DNA of 64,000 nucleotides from Methylobacterium sp. J-048 (GCF_022829515.1 NZ_JAKSYL010000185.1:2501-66500), one strand, 5' to 3'. Positions 9,053-18,798 are shown, numbered from the stretch's first letter. The notes: generated from the letters alone by a model not told the origin. A program made the numbers and translations.

Positions 9053-9353
9053 GGGAGGCGATCCTTACGATCAAGAACTGGCGGCGTGAACGTTGTGAGA
9101 TGACCGACGAAGATTTCTACGTCTCGATCGGCGGCATCTGCAGAGTGTCCGATACGCCTTGAAATTCGGTTAAATCGCGCCTCGATCAAAGTTCGGGCCG
9201 GATCCGCTGCGAGCTTAGTGAAGGATCAGTTTCGCCGCTGCCGAACATTGGTGCGGCTTTCTCATGCTTAGCGGTTCCTTCACCGATCCCGGGCTAGCGC
9301 TACAGCTTCAGGCGCCGCCTCGCGCAGGCGCCGGTCGCTTCCGAGAACTCCCG
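9053..9353. other. Intergenic region between divergent pilus genes
   Basis: About 300 bases between the pilin (minus) and the secretin-domain protein (plus). It is somewhat AT-richer near 9160-9180. It must carry the promoters of both genes, but I see no clear palindrome or consensus promoter. Confidence 0.5.
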
Positions 9354-9848
9354 ATGCGCCGCACCCTGTCGAATGGGGCCCGAGCCGGCCTCGTCCTCCT
9401 GCTGACGGGCGCCTCGGTCGCGGCCGGCCAGTTGGAGCCGCTGCCCATCGTCACCGTGCTGGTCGACAACGCCAAGGTCATCCGGCTGCCGGAGAAGACC
9501 GCGACCGTCATCGTCGGCAACCCGATCATCGCCGAGGTCACGCCGCAGAAGAACGGCGTGCTCGTGCTCACCGGCAAGAGCTTCGGCTCGACCAACCTGA
9601 TCGCCCTCGATACGGCCGGCGAGATGATCGCCGAGACGATGATCCGGGTCGAAGCGTCGCGGAGCGCGACCATCACGGTCCAGCGCGGCATGGACCAGGA
9701 ATCGTTGTCCTGCACGCCGAACTGCCAGCCCTCGGTTCAGCTCGGCGATGCGGCGAAGTACTTCGACACGCAGAGCAGCCAGGCCGATTCCCGGCGCAAG
9801 CTCGCCACCGGCGGCGGCGGCGCAGGGCCGCAACCGACGGAACGCTGA
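9354..9848 (+). CDS. Stand-alone pilus secretin N-terminal domain protein (CpaC-N like)
   Basis: A 164-residue exported protein matching the pilus-formation N-terminal domain found at the front of CpaC/RcpA secretins. After a signal peptide (LVLLLTGASVAA), the mature part has PIVTVLVDNAKVIRLPEK, then VGNPIIAEVTPQKNG and LTGKSFGSTNLIALD, a beta-rich order typical of the domain. The secretin barrel is absent; instead there is a polar tail with two Cys (LSCTPNCQ) that could form a disulfide. I chose the ATG at 9354 because it directly precedes the signal peptide. It may serve as an accessory to a tad system elsewhere. Confidence 0.8.
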   Translation: MRRTLSNGARAGLVLLLTGASVAAGQLEPLPIVTVLVDNAKVIRLPEKTATVIVGNPIIAEVTPQKNGVLVLTGKSFGSTNLIALDTAGEMIAETMIRVEASRSATITVQRGMDQESLSCTPNCQPSVQLGDAAKYFDTQSSQADSRRKLATGGGGAGPQPTER

Positions 9849-9978
9849 GGGCCGCGCTGAACCGACAGGCGGGATCGCGGACGCGACATCCCACGGATCC
9901 TGGTGCAGAATTCCGTCGGTGCGACCCGGCTCGATCCGGAGGGATCCTGCAAGGCGCCGTCAGGGAGAATTCTCGCCG

Positions 9979-10626
9979 ATGCCCGGCATCACGCACAATC
10001 CGCCGCCGCCCGCCGTCGATCCCGACCTGCTCGCGGCGTTCCAGGACGTCGCCACGGCAACGATCAGCGATTGCCTCGACCGGATGCCGGTCCTGCTCGG
10101 CCTGCGTGCCTTCCACCGGCGGGGCCGGCTCCTGGGTACGGCCTTCACGGTCCGGGTGCGCGCCGGCGACAACCTCGCGATCCATCAGGCGCTGGAGCAG
10201 GTCCGTCGCGGAGACGTGATCGTGGTCGATGGCGGCGGCGACACCAGCCGGGCGCTGGTCGGCGACATCATGAAGGCGATCGCCGAGAGCCGGGGCGTGG
10301 CCGGCTTCGTGATCGACGGAGCGGTGCGCGATACCGACGCCTTCGCCGATTCGGATTTCCCCTGCTACGCCCGCGCCGCGACCCCGCGCGGTCCGTTCAA
10401 GACCGGGCCCGGCGCGATCAACCTGCCGGTGTCCATCGGCGGCTGGACCGTGAACCCGGGCGACGTGGTGGTGGGCGACCAGGACGGCGTCGTGACCTTC
10501 CCGCCCGCGCTCGCGCCGAGCCTGATCGAGGCCGTGCGCGCGCAGGCGGCCCGGGAAGCCGAGGTGCTCGCGCTGATCCGGGCGGGCCGGTACGACGGCC
10601 GCTACGCTCGGGAGGCGAAGGGCTGA
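9979..10626 (+). CDS. RraA-like / HMG aldolase family protein
   Basis: A 215-residue protein of the RraA/4-hydroxy-4-methyl-2-oxoglutarate aldolase family. Hallmarks are DVATATISDCLDR, GTAFTVRVRAGDN (nucleotide/substrate loop), GDVIVVDGGGD and the Arg-Asp pair in IDGAVRDTDAFAD that binds the metal and pyruvate. The start follows a GGGAG site about 11 bases upstream. Family members are either class II pyruvate aldolases or RNase E inhibitors; the motifs do not distinguish these, though the intact metal motif favours enzymatic activity. Confidence 0.85.
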   Translation: MPGITHNPPPPAVDPDLLAAFQDVATATISDCLDRMPVLLGLRAFHRRGRLLGTAFTVRVRAGDNLAIHQALEQVRRGDVIVVDGGGDTSRALVGDIMKAIAESRGVAGFVIDGAVRDTDAFADSDFPCYARAATPRGPFKTGPGAINLPVSIGGWTVNPGDVVVGDQDGVVTFPPALAPSLIEAVRAQAAREAEVLALIRAGRYDGRYAREAKG

Positions 10627-10680
10627 GGATCTACCGGGACGACGCCTTGCGGATCAGGCTCCGCCCGTGGACGATGGCGC

Positions 10681-11355
10681 ATGGAGTCCCAGACCCTCAC
10701 CTACGCCATCGGCGACATCCACGGCTGCGCCGACCTGCTCGACACCCTGCTGGAACGGATCGCCGCCCATGCCGGGGACCGCGCCCATCGCCTGGTCTTC
10801 CTGGGCGACTATATCGACCGCGGCCCCGACAGCGCCGCGGTGCTGCGCACGGTCAGTCGCCTGAATTGGGCCGAACCCGAGCGTGTCACCTGCCTGATGG
10901 GCAACCACGAGCGCATGCTGCTCGATGCGTTGCTGACGCCGGAAGCCGCGAGGCACTGGCTCCATTACGGCGGCGAGGAGACGCTCGATTCGTTCGGCGC
11001 GCGGGATCTCGGCGGGCTGCCGCGCGATACCCTCGACTGGCTCGAGGCGCTGCCGACCCTGCACGGGGACGCGGCCCGCTGGTACGTCCATGCCGGCTTC
11101 CAGCCCGGCACCGCGCCGCCGGACTTGGACGTGCACGACCGCCTGTGGATCCGCGAGCCGTTCCTCGAGGGGGATCACGATTTCGGCCGGCACGTGGTCC
11201 ACGGCCACACGCCGCAGCGGGACGGCCATCCGGAAATCCGCCGGTTCCGGACGAATCTCGACACCGCCGCGGTCTATGGCGGCGCACTCACGGCCGGCGT
11301 TTTCTCCGACGCGCAGGGGCCGGCGCTGGAGTTCCTGTCGGTGCCCGCCGCCTGA
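10681..11355 (+). CDS. Serine/threonine-type metallophosphatase (ApaH-like)
   Basis: A 224-residue calcineurin-like phosphoesterase. All metal-site motifs are present: GDIHG (residues 10-14), GDYIDRG, GNHE, a later HAGF and VVHGHTP. This is the PrpA/PrpB-ApaH arrangement, acting on phosphoproteins or dinucleoside polyphosphates; which one cannot be told from the sequence. It follows the RraA-like gene by 54 bases on the same strand and may share its transcript. Confidence 0.9.
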   Translation: MESQTLTYAIGDIHGCADLLDTLLERIAAHAGDRAHRLVFLGDYIDRGPDSAAVLRTVSRLNWAEPERVTCLMGNHERMLLDALLTPEAARHWLHYGGEETLDSFGARDLGGLPRDTLDWLEALPTLHGDAARWYVHAGFQPGTAPPDLDVHDRLWIREPFLEGDHDFGRHVVHGHTPQRDGHPEIRRFRTNLDTAAVYGGALTAGVFSDAQGPALEFLSVPAA

Positions 11356-11368
11356 AGCCGAGCCCGGC

Positions 11369-12457
11369 TTACGAGGCGATCTTTTCGCGCACCCGGATGT
11401 CCGGGCTCGACGCGCCGCAGGTCGGCAGGCTCTCGACCGGGCCGTGGACCGCCGAAGTGCTCGACGACAGGTCGTGGTAGCAGATGCAGCCCTCGGCGAA
11501 ATAATGATGCACCAGCGCCTTGCGCGAGTGGCGCAGGTCGTTGCGGGCCGATCCGCCGTGCAGGAGATTGGCGTGCCAGAACAGCACGTCGCCCTTGCGA
11601 GCCAGGAAGTGCTGCGGCGCGGCGCCGTGATCGGCGATCTCGCGCTTGATCGCGGACTCGTAGCGCTCCGCATAGGCCGCGTAGCCGCGCTCGCGGAAAT
11701 CGTCCGTCGAGATGCCGACATCGTGGCTGAACAGGTACGGCAGGCGGTGGGTGCCAGAGTAATAGACCAGCGGCCCGCAATCGACGTGGATGTCCTCCAT
11801 GGCGACCCAGCACGCGGCGAGGTAGCCGAGCGGGTAGGTGGTCATGTGGATCGAATCCGAGTGCTCGGATTGCTGGCTGCCCTTGTGCGAGGCGATGGTC
11901 TGGAACGGGATCGCCTGCCGGCCGAGCACCAGGCTGCTGAAATTGACCAGCACCGGATGCTTGAGCAGCTGGTCGAGCTCCTCGACCTTCAGGTGCGGGT
12001 TGAGGTAGCGGCCCGGATGGGGATCGTCCTCGGCCGCCTTCTCGGGCGCCAGGGTCAGGTCGCCCCGGGCGATCGCGGCCTCGTAGGCGGCCCAGGCCTC
12101 GTCGATCGTGTCCGGGTCGATCGCCCCGCGGGCGACGTAATAGCCGTGCTCGGCCCAGTACCGGCAGATCTCGGCCTGCCTCCCTGTGATCTCGCCCCGG
12201 GCGACCCGCCGCTCGATCGTGTCCAGCGCGTCGGGGCGGTCGAGCCAGGGGCTCGGACCCGATTCGGGGAAGTTTTCGGCCCGAAAGACCTTGATGCAGC
12301 CGATATCGACCGGGATGTCGGCATCGACTGCGTAGGATCGGGCCGGGGGACGCACAGGGGCGACCGGGAGCATCTCGTCGCGCCCGAGGGTGAGGTTGCG
12401 TGCCGCCGCGCCCCAGGTGCGCGCGATCGTCTTCGCCCGCGAGAATCCGTTCGCCAC
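11369..12457 (-). CDS. Phytanoyl-CoA dioxygenase (PhyH) family oxygenase
   Basis: A 362-residue Fe(II)/2-oxoglutarate oxygenase-like protein. The HxD pair of the metal site is in QQSEHSDSIHM (about residue 205). The distal histidine is in GDVLFWHANLLHGGS, followed by a basic residue suitable for 2-oxoglutarate. The N-terminal 90 residues are less conserved. PhyH members hydroxylate diverse substrates such as lipids, ectoine and halogenation or antibiotic intermediates, and nothing in the neighbourhood indicates which. It converges on the phosphatase gene. Confidence 0.85.
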   Translation of the reverse strand: MANGFSRAKTIARTWGAAARNLTLGRDEMLPVAPVRPPARSYAVDADIPVDIGCIKVFRAENFPESGPSPWLDRPDALDTIERRVARGEITGRQAEICRYWAEHGYYVARGAIDPDTIDEAWAAYEAAIARGDLTLAPEKAAEDDPHPGRYLNPHLKVEELDQLLKHPVLVNFSSLVLGRQAIPFQTIASHKGSQQSEHSDSIHMTTYPLGYLAACWVAMEDIHVDCGPLVYYSGTHRLPYLFSHDVGISTDDFRERGYAAYAERYESAIKREIADHGAAPQHFLARKGDVLFWHANLLHGGSARNDLRHSRKALVHHYFAEGCICYHDLSSSTSAVHGPVESLPTCGASSPDIRVREKIAS

Positions 12458-12514
12458 GTGCCGCCCCCTGGCCCCATCCCCTTTGGGTCGGAAAGGAAAG
12501 CGCGGAATGCGGTG

Positions 12515-12904
12515 TTACTGAGGCGGATTGTGGGGCCGGGGCATCAGGGATCCGATCGCGCCCACGAGCCAGCCGCCCATCAGGGCGAAGCCGCCGATGG
12601 GCGCGGCCATCGGGAAGAGCGCGTGCTGCAGCCAGGTGCGCACCGAGAGGTCGCCGCAGAACAGGATCAGGCCGAGGACGAGGAGGCCGGCGGCAACCCG
12701 CATCGGGCCGGGCCGCGCCAGACCGGCAGCGCCGAAGCCCACGAGCGCGAGGATCGCGGGGGCGTGGAACAGCAGGAACTGCGCCGCGGTCTTGAGCGAA
12801 TCCGCCCCCGGGATGTGCGCCGCTGCGGCACTCAGCGCGACACCGAGCAGCCCCGCAAGGCAGGCCAGCGCCGCGAGCGCGCGGTCGAATCCCAAAAGCC
12901 TCAC
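12515..12904 (-). CDS. DUF423 (YgdD-like) small membrane protein
   Basis: A 129-residue inner-membrane protein with four predicted helices. The family features are GLLGVALSAAAAH near the N-terminus, the middle segment AAQFLLFHAPAILALV, and GDLSVRTW with APIGGFALMGGWL. DUF423 function is unknown. It overlaps the 3' end of the engB gene by 4 bases (ATGA), so it is translationally coupled to it. Confidence 0.85.
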   Translation of the reverse strand: MRLLGFDRALAALACLAGLLGVALSAAAAHIPGADSLKTAAQFLLFHAPAILALVGFGAAGLARPGPMRVAAGLLVLGLILFCGDLSVRTWLQHALFPMAAPIGGFALMGGWLVGAIGSLMPRPHNPPQ

Positions 12905-13569
12905 GCGCCGCGCTCGATCAGAAGCTTGGCGACGGCCGCACGCAGTTCGGGCACGCCGAGATCGTCCCGGCTGGAGGTCAGGATCACCTGCGGGAAGGCG
13001 GCCGGCCGCTTGGCCAGCCCCGCCTGGATGCCGGCGATCCGGCTCTCGACCTCGCCCTTCTTCAGGGAATCGCCCTTGGTGAGCACCACCTGGTAGCTCA
13101 CAGCGGCCTTGTCGAGGCCGTCGAGCACGTCGGTGTCGATCGACTTGAAGCCGTGGCGGGCGTCGATCAGCATGAACACCCGGGCGAGATTGGCGCGGCC
13201 CTTGAGGTAGGCATGGATCAGCTGGGTCCAGGCTTCGACCTTGGCCTTCTCCACGGCCGCGTAACCGTAGCCCGGCATGTCGACGAGCGACAGGCGGTCG
13301 CCGATCCGGAAGAAGTTGAGCTGCTGGGTCCGCCCCGGCGTGTGCGACGTGCGCGCCAGGGTGTTGCGGCCGGTCAGCGCGTTGATCAGGCTCGACTTGC
13401 CGACATTCGAGCGGCCGGCGAACGCGATCTCGACGCCCTCCATGGGCGGGATGCGGTCGAGAACCTGGGCAGCCGCGTAGAAGTCGGCGGCGCCGGCAAA
13501 CAGCAGGCGGCCGGCCTCCAGGAGGTCGGCCGCGTCGTCGTTGGTCTCGGTCACGGCGTTCCTTGTCAA
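12901..13569 (-). CDS. engB: Ribosome-biogenesis GTP-binding protein EngB/YsxC
   Basis: TrmE-Era-like GTPase involved in 50S subunit assembly. G1 is AGRSNVGKSS, the switch region is SHTPGRTQ, G3 is DMPGYG, G4 is LTKGD, and the G5-like block is TSSRDDLG near the C-terminus. The 222-residue length is usual. It lies directly downstream of yidC (7-base gap) in the conserved rpmH-rnpA-yidC-engB order. argB, which often follows in alphaproteobacteria, is absent here. Confidence 0.94.
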   Translation of the reverse strand: MTRNAVTETNDDAADLLEAGRLLFAGAADFYAAAQVLDRIPPMEGVEIAFAGRSNVGKSSLINALTGRNTLARTSHTPGRTQQLNFFRIGDRLSLVDMPGYGYAAVEKAKVEAWTQLIHAYLKGRANLARVFMLIDARHGFKSIDTDVLDGLDKAAVSYQVVLTKGDSLKKGEVESRIAGIQAGLAKRPAAFPQVILTSSRDDLGVPELRAAVAKLLIERGA

Positions 13570-13576
13570 CCCTTGG

Positions 13577-15439
13577 TCAGCCCTTGGTGGTGGCCGCCGC
13601 CTTGGTGCCGCCGCGCCGGAACGTAGACCGCAGGTTGTCCCACAGTTCCACCTTCACGCCGTTGCGACGCATGATGACGTATTGCTGGGTCACCGACAGG
13701 GTGTTGTTCCAGGCCCAGTAGATCACCAGGCCCGCCGGGAACGAGCCCAGCATGAAGGTGAACACGATCGGCATGAAGGTGAAGATCTGCGCCTGGACCG
13801 GGTCCGGCGGCGCGGGGTTCATCTTCATCTGCACGAACATCGTGACGCCCATGATCAGCGGCCAGACGCCGAGATGGACGAAGTCCGGTGCCGGGAAGGG
13901 CAGCAGGCCGAACAGGTTGACGATGCTCGTCGGATCCGGCGCCGCGAGATCGTGGATCCAGCCGAAGAACGGCGCGTGGCGCATCTCGATGGTGATGAAC
14001 AGCACCTTGTAGAGCGCGAAGAAGACCGGGATCTGGATCAGCACCGGCCAGCAGCCGGCGACCGGGTTGATCTTCTCCTTCTTGTACAGCTCCATCGTGG
14101 CCTGCTGCTGCTTCATCCGGTCGTCCTTGTACCGCTCCCGGATGGCGGCCATCTCGGGCTGCACGGCCTTCATCTTGGCCATCGAGACGTAGGAGCGGTT
14201 GGCGATCGGCAGAAACAGCAGCTTCAGGCAGAAGGTCACCACCAGGATCGAGACGCCGAAATTGCCGAACAGGTGGAAGAAGAAGTCCAGCGCCCGGAAC
14301 ATCGGCTTGGTGATGAAGAAGAACCAGCCCCAGTCGATCATCAGATCGAAGTGCTTGATGCCGAGGTCCTTCTCGTAGTTGTTGATCAGGTTCACTTCCT
14401 TGGCGCCGGCGAACAGGCGCTGGGTCGCGGTCGCCGAGGCGCCGGCCGCCAGGTTCACGGCATCGCCGCGCACGCTCGCCTGGTAGACGTTGGTGGCGCC
14501 GTCGGTGCGGTCGGTGAAGGCGCCGGTATAGGGCACGTCCTGGTCGCCGGGCATCACGGCGGCCGCCCAGTACTTGTCGGTGATGCCGACGAAGCCGCCG
14601 GTCACGCCGTTCCAGGCCTTGCCCTTGGTGTTGGCGCCGCCATAGGCGCCCTCCTTGGCGAGCTTGTCGTAGGTAAATTCCTGCAGGCCGTCGTTGCCGA
14701 GATAGCCGATCATGCCCTCGTGCAGGACGTAGTAGCCCTGGGTGTGCGGCTTACCCCAGCGGGAGACGAGGCTGTACGGGTAGAGCGTGACCGCGCCCGA
14801 GCCCTTGTTCTCGACCTCCTCGCGGACCGTGAACATGTACTTGTCGTCGACCGCGATGATCCGCTTGAAGACGAGGCCGGCGCCGTTGTCCCAGGTCAGG
14901 GTCACGGGCATGCCGGGGGAGAGGGTCTTGCCGTCGCTGGTCCAGAGGGTGTCGCTGCCGGGCAGCGGCCCGGCATTCGCGCCGACCCAGCCGAATTCGG
15001 CGTAATACGGCGTCTCGCTGCCGGCCGGGGAGAACAGCACGATCTCCGGGCTCTTCGGGTCCACGGTCTCGTGGTAGTTCTTCAGCGACACGTCGTCGAC
15101 GCGGCCGCCCTTGAGGGCGATCGAGCCGCTGAGCGCCGGGGTCTCGATGCGGATGCGCGGCGAGCGGGTGAGCGCCGCCTCGCGGGAGACCGGGCCGCCC
15201 TGTCCGGGCACCGTGCCGGGCACGGGGGCTGCGGGCCCACCCTCCTTGGGCGAGGGCGACGGCACGCCATCCGGGGTCACGCCCGGCGGCTGCTGTTGCT
15301 GCTGTTGCGCGGCCTTGTTCTGCGCCTCGATCAGGCGCTGCTGCTCCACCCGCGGGCCAGCCACGAAGTACTGCCAGCCGAGCAGCACCAGCAGCGACAG
15401 GCCGATGGCCACGAACATGTTCGTCTTGTCATTGCCCAT
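13577..15439 (-). CDS. yidC: Membrane protein insertase YidC
   Basis: Inserts inner-membrane proteins, with SecYEG or alone. I start it at [23 protein letters not shown] (15439), which begins with the first transmembrane helix; the longer reading to 15598 runs through rnpA. A Gln/Pro-rich linker follows (residues 30-75), then a large periplasmic beta-sandwich domain (about residues 80-350), then the conserved five-helix core, including the typical block ending [13 protein letters not shown] and the cytoplasmic coiled region with [12 protein letters not shown]. The 620-residue length is typical for alphaproteobacteria. It overlaps the rnpA 3' end by 11 bases. Confidence 0.95.
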   Translation of the reverse strand: MGNDKTNMFVAIGLSLLVLLGWQYFVAGPRVEQQRLIEAQNKAAQQQQQQPPGVTPDGVPSPSPKEGGPAAPVPGTVPGQGGPVSREAALTRSPRIRIETPALSGSIALKGGRVDDVSLKNYHETVDPKSPEIVLFSPAGSETPYYAEFGWVGANAGPLPGSDTLWTSDGKTLSPGMPVTLTWDNGAGLVFKRIIAVDDKYMFTVREEVENKGSGAVTLYPYSLVSRWGKPHTQGYYVLHEGMIGYLGNDGLQEFTYDKLAKEGAYGGANTKGKAWNGVTGGFVGITDKYWAAAVMPGDQDVPYTGAFTDRTDGATNVYQASVRGDAVNLAAGASATATQRLFAGAKEVNLINNYEKDLGIKHFDLMIDWGWFFFITKPMFRALDFFFHLFGNFGVSILVVTFCLKLLFLPIANRSYVSMAKMKAVQPEMAAIRERYKDDRMKQQQATMELYKKEKINPVAGCWPVLIQIPVFFALYKVLFITIEMRHAPFFGWIHDLAAPDPTSIVNLFGLLPFPAPDFVHLGVWPLIMGVTMFVQMKMNPAPPDPVQAQIFTFMPIVFTFMLGSFPAGLVIYWAWNNTLSVTQQYVIMRRNGVKVELWDNLRSTFRRGGTKAAATTKG

Positions 15440-16040
15440 CGGGGACACCGCCGCACGCGTTCGGAGTGGCAACAGGAGCGGCGCCGGCCCCATCGGGTCG
15501 GCGCGCTTCCGCGATTCGAGGACCTCTCGCACGCTCCTGTGACGGATCGAAATCCGCTGCGCCCGAGGGTGCAGGTCGCGCGGGGGCTTGCCCCGCATCG
15601 CGCTGGAGAGGTGTGGTTTTGGCCGGTCGGCCGCCAGACTTGCCGCTGGACTTGCCGCCGGATCGATGGCCGGGCGGCCGCGGCGTGGCCGGGCGCGTCA
15701 CGGTCGGGATCGCGCGCCGCAGATCCTCGGCCAAGGCCTCGAAGGCCGCGGTCAGGGCCGGGCGCCGGGCGATCAGCACGATGTCGGCCGGCAGTCGGGC
15801 AAATTCGGCCGGAAGATCGGACGCGACCAGGCTCACGGCCGCGCGCAGGCGCCGCCGGATGCGGTTGCGCTCGACCGCATGGCCGACGCGCTTAGTGATG
15901 GTGAAACCGAGCCGAAGGCCCTCCGCGGCCTGCGGATCCCGCAGGCGACCCTGGGCGGTCATGCGCTCGGTATGAAAGCGGCGGCCCTCGGCTGTCGCCA
16001 GGAAATCAGGCCGCCTCTTCAGCCGCTCGATCGTCGCCAT
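15429..16040 (-). CDS. rnpA: Ribonuclease P protein component with long C-terminal tail
   Basis: Protein subunit of RNase P, which matures tRNA 5' ends. The core runs from [11 protein letters not shown] through the RNR motif [17 protein letters not shown] to [11 protein letters not shown] and [10 protein letters not shown] start at [10 protein letters not shown] (16040); upstream in-frame ATGs at 16064 and 16127 add unconserved residues. The core ends near residue 120. About 80 further residues follow, rich in Pro, Arg, Gly and Ser, making it much longer than the usual 110-130. The last 11 bases overlap yidC. Confidence 0.92.
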   Translation of the reverse strand: MATIERLKRRPDFLATAEGRRFHTERMTAQGRLRDPQAAEGLRLGFTITKRVGHAVERNRIRRRLRAAVSLVASDLPAEFARLPADIVLIARRPALTAAFEALAEDLRRAIPTVTRPATPRPPGHRSGGKSSGKSGGRPAKTTPLQRDAGQAPARPAPSGAADFDPSQERARGPRIAEARRPDGAGAAPVATPNACGGVPDGQ

Positions 16041-16179
16041 CGATGGTTCGATCCCGGCCGATCTCATTGTTTGTGCCGCATGACGCGTTCGGAAAACCGG
16101 GTTCCACGTTTCCGCATCTATGCTCACGCCTCGCAGCGCGGCTGCCTGAGCAGGGCCGCGCCGGCGAGGATCCGCCGGA

Positions 16180-16314
16180 TCAGGCCGAAAGCTTCTTGCG
16201 GCCGTGGGCGCGACGGCGGGCGATCACCTTGCGGCCACCGGCGGTGGCCATGCGCGCACGGAAACCGTGGCGACGCTTACGGACGAGCCTGCTCGGCTGA
16301 TAAGTTCTCTTCAT
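16180..16314 (-). CDS. rpmH: 50S ribosomal protein L34
   Basis: A 44-residue protein, [20 protein letters not shown] to the C-terminal [12 protein letters not shown], which matches L34 throughout. It heads the rpmH-rnpA-yidC-engB block, with a 139-base spacer before rnpA. Its promoter must lie in the 169 bases up to the apt gene. Confidence 0.97.
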   Translation of the reverse strand: MKRTYQPSRLVRKRRHGFRARMATAGGRKVIARRRAHGRKKLSA

Positions 16315-16483
16315 GGCACAGAGCCTTCAAAGGTCGTGGCGCGCTCGCGGGCGGCTGATGCCGCACCCGACCTTCACGCGTCCTGGTTGTCTGCAAACAC
16401 GAAGGGCGCCCAGGCGGGGCGCCACGTCGCGAGTGGCGGGCTTATGGCGGATGGGTCCCGCGAAGTCAACGTTTCGCGGCCCC

Positions 16484-17029
16484 TCAATGACCCTCGAACT
16501 GCATCAACGCGCGGACCTCGACGCCCATGTCGCGCAGGCGCTGGGCGCCACCGATTACCGGCAGGTCGATGACGAAGCACGCGGCCACGATCTCGGCGCC
16601 GATCTTCTGGAGCAGGTTGACCGCGGCGGTAGCGGTGCCGCCCGTGGCGATCAGGTCGTCGACCAGCAGCACCTTGTCGCCAGGCTTCACCGCGTCGACG
16701 TGGATCTCGATCTCGTCGGTGCCGTATTCGAGCGCGTAGGCCATCGAGACGGTCTTGTGGGGCAGCTTGCCCTTCTTGCGGATCGGCACGAACCCGCAGG
16801 ACAGCTGGTGCGCGATCGCCCCGCCCAGGATGAAGCCCCGCGCCTCGATCCCGGCCACCTGATCGATTCGCCCCCCGGCATAGGGATGGACCAGCGCATC
16901 CACCGCCCGCCGGAAGGCACGCGGGTCGCTGAGCAGCGTGGTGATATCGCGGAAGATGATGCCGGGCTTCGGGTAGTCGGGAATCGAGCGGATCGATTCC
17001 TTCAGCGCGACGTGGCGGCGGGCTTCCAT
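16484..17029 (-). CDS. apt: Adenine phosphoribosyltransferase
   Basis: Purine salvage enzyme converting adenine and PRPP to AMP. The 13-residue PRPP motif is [13 protein letters not shown] (about residues 120-132). Upstream are [11 protein letters not shown] and [11 protein letters not shown], typical of the family, and [10 protein letters not shown] forms the flexible loop. The 181-residue length is standard. It is transcribed toward rpmH with a 169-base gap. Confidence 0.95.
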   Translation of the reverse strand: MEARRHVALKESIRSIPDYPKPGIIFRDITTLLSDPRAFRRAVDALVHPYAGGRIDQVAGIEARGFILGGAIAHQLSCGFVPIRKKGKLPHKTVSMAYALEYGTDEIEIHVDAVKPGDKVLLVDDLIATGGTATAAVNLLQKIGAEIVAACFVIDLPVIGGAQRLRDMGVEVRALMQFEGH

Positions 17030-17111
17030 GGGTTCGGGCCTTCCGTGGGGGACGGCGCGCTTAAAGCAGAAGCCCCGGCCCCTGACCAGTTTCGAGGATT
17101 CTCGCGTCGGA

Positions 17112-17909
17112 TTAGGCCGCCTGGACCTTCTTGAGCAGGGCGAGCAGCTCCCGGTGCAGCACCTCGTTGCCGGAGGCCACCGAGCGGGCGGCCAGGGGCT
17201 CGGCCGCCCCGTCCGCCGAAGTGACGTAGCCGCCGGCCTCGCGCACCAGGATCACGCCCGCGGCGAAATCGTAGGTCTGGAGATCGCGCTCCCAGTAGCC
17301 GTCGAGGCGCCCGCAGGCGACGTAGGCGAGATCGAGGGCGGCCGAGCCCATCCGCCTCGTGCCGCCGGCCACCGCCATCACAGCGCCGAGCTCGCGCAGC
17401 AGGCGCGGATGGCTGCCGCGGCCGAGATAGGGCGTGCCGTAGCCCACCAGGGCGTCCGCCATGTCCTGCCGGCCGGAGACCCGGAGGCGGCGGTTGTTGA
17501 GATAGGCGCCCTTGCCGCGCTCGGCGACGAACAGCTCGTCCTTGACCGGGTCGAAGATCACGCCGGCCACGATCTGGCCCTCGCGCTCGAGCCCGACCGA
17601 GATCGCGAAATGCGGCACCCCGTGCAAAAAATTCGAGGTGCCGTCGAGGGGGTCGACGTGCCAGGTGTGGCTCTTGTCGGTGCCCTCGATGATGCCGTTC
17701 TCCTCCAGCACCAAGCCGTAGCCGGGCCGCGCCTTCATCAGGGCATCGCGCAGGGTCTCCTCGGCCTTCCGGTCCGCGGCGGAGACGAAGTCGCCCGGGC
17801 CCTTGCGCGAGACCTGGAGGTTCTCGACCTCGCCGAAATCGCGGCGCAGGCCGCGGGCGGCCTTGCGCACGGCGTCGACCATCACGGTCATGAGCGGAGA
17901 GGAGATCAT
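17112..17909 (-). CDS. suhB: Inositol monophosphatase family protein (SuhB-like)
   Basis: Mg-dependent sugar/inositol phosphatase of 265 residues. The signature [14 protein letters not shown] gives metal ligands and the catalytic Thr; EENG near residue 72 is the first metal motif, and the C-terminal motif is [14 protein letters not shown], the usual WD being replaced by TYD. I chose the ATG at 17909 ([20 protein letters not shown]), as the residues encoded up to 18053 are unconserved. SuhB members also act in rRNA antitermination. The gene symbol is by family similarity. Confidence 0.88.
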   Translation of the reverse strand: MISSPLMTVMVDAVRKAARGLRRDFGEVENLQVSRKGPGDFVSAADRKAEETLRDALMKARPGYGLVLEENGIIEGTDKSHTWHVDPLDGTSNFLHGVPHFAISVGLEREGQIVAGVIFDPVKDELFVAERGKGAYLNNRRLRVSGRQDMADALVGYGTPYLGRGSHPRLLRELGAVMAVAGGTRRMGSAALDLAYVACGRLDGYWERDLQTYDFAAGVILVREAGGYVTSADGAAEPLAARSVASGNEVLHRELLALLKKVQAA

Positions 17910-18300
17910 TTGTTTCGCGACTTTGCGGGGATGGATGCTGGCGCCGTGGTTACAGGCCGGCGCGGGAAAAGACGAGCCTTGAGGCGGACAGGATCCGAAT
18001 CGGGCTGCGTGACGCGATGCGCGCGTTTTCCGAAGCGTGCTTGTTGCGAACATTCAATAATCGAAACAAGCATCTCCGATCATCATGACCCAACCGGGCA
18101 CCTTTCGTGAGATTCATCCGGATTTTCCAACCCCATACCAACATATTTCGTTTGCGTTTTAATTTTTAAATATTTTAAAATAGTGCAAAAGATGCGTTTT
18201 AATCTATAGTTTATACTTAAAGGTGCTCCTTTCATGCGTTGCCCTCAAAGACTGTTTTTGCTATCTGCCGCGCGAACTCCGATAGACGCCGGGCAGCCCG
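17910..18300. promoter_or_regulatory. AT-rich divergent promoter region with 11-bp direct repeats
   Basis: The stretch 18130-18235 is strikingly AT-rich for this genome. TGCGTTTTAAT occurs at 18153-18163 and again at 18193-18203, exactly 40 bases apart, about four helical turns. TATAGT (18205) and TATACT (18213) are plausible -10 elements firing toward the gene at 18301, and an AAAGGTG site follows at about 18219. The repeats could be regulator or nucleoid-protein sites. Confidence 0.45.
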
Positions 18301-18798
18301 ATGGCACCCCATCCGAGCGAATGGGAGCAGATCCGCGCCGCGGTCCATCAAGCCGCGCAAGGCGTTCTTGGTTTAGCCGCGCTGCGGCTCACCGATATCG
18401 ACGCCGCAGCCTTGCGCGCCGCCGATGGCTGGGGTGCGCAAGACCGGTCCATCGACTGGAATTGGCGCGCCCTCGCGCGTCGGTCCGAGCATCAGGTTCG
18501 CACAGCGATCTGGCACGAAGACCAGCTCTGCGGGCTGATGTGCGGCTCGGCCGGCGAGACCGCCGTGATGCTGCGCTACCTTGAGGGCGCTCCGTCTCCG
18601 ACCCACCGTCTGAAGGGACGCGTGGCCGATATCGGTGTGGCGACGGCCGAGATCTACGCCCGCGCGATCGGCGCGCCGGTTCTGCTGCTGAACGACCCGA
18701 TCCCGCCGCTCGTCGCCCGCTTCAGCGCGGATCCGGGATATAGCTGGATGACAGAGACCGCATTCCAAGGCTATTTTGGACGCAAGGTGATGCCATGA
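18301..18798 (+). CDS. Protein of unknown function with weak GNAT-like pattern
   Basis: A 165-residue protein I cannot place firmly. It runs through a strand-like segment CGLMCGSAGETAVMLRYLEG, a charged turn HRLKGRVADIG, a helix with VATAEIYARAIGAPVLLLN, and PPLVARFSADPGY near the end. That order resembles the second half of a GNAT acetyltransferase, but I do not see a clean acetyl-CoA loop. The downstream gene starts inside its stop region (ATGA, 4-base overlap), so the two form a coupled unit driven from the AT-rich region upstream. A short ORF starting at 18234 in another frame is probably a shadow. Confidence 0.65.
   Translation: MAPHPSEWEQIRAAVHQAAQGVLGLAALRLTDIDAAALRAADGWGAQDRSIDWNWRALARRSEHQVRTAIWHEDQLCGLMCGSAGETAVMLRYLEGAPSPTHRLKGRVADIGVATAEIYARAIGAPVLLLNDPIPPLVARFSADPGYSWMTETAFQGYFGRKVMP

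Noticed and set aside
13541-15895. 784-codon plus-strand ORF opposite yidC and rnpA
   Set aside because: His/Arg/Asp/Val-rich low-information translation, entirely antisense to yidC and rnpA. No domain is recognisable.
16404-16423. GGCGCC-type hairpin between apt and rpmH
   Set aside because: Arms of six bases in GC-rich DNA without a T-run. It is too common by chance to be called a terminator.
18234-18584. ORF with a good ribosome site before the 18301 gene
   Set aside because: After the first 20 codons its translation is an Arg-rich shadow of the 18301 gene in another frame. It could at most be a short leader peptide.
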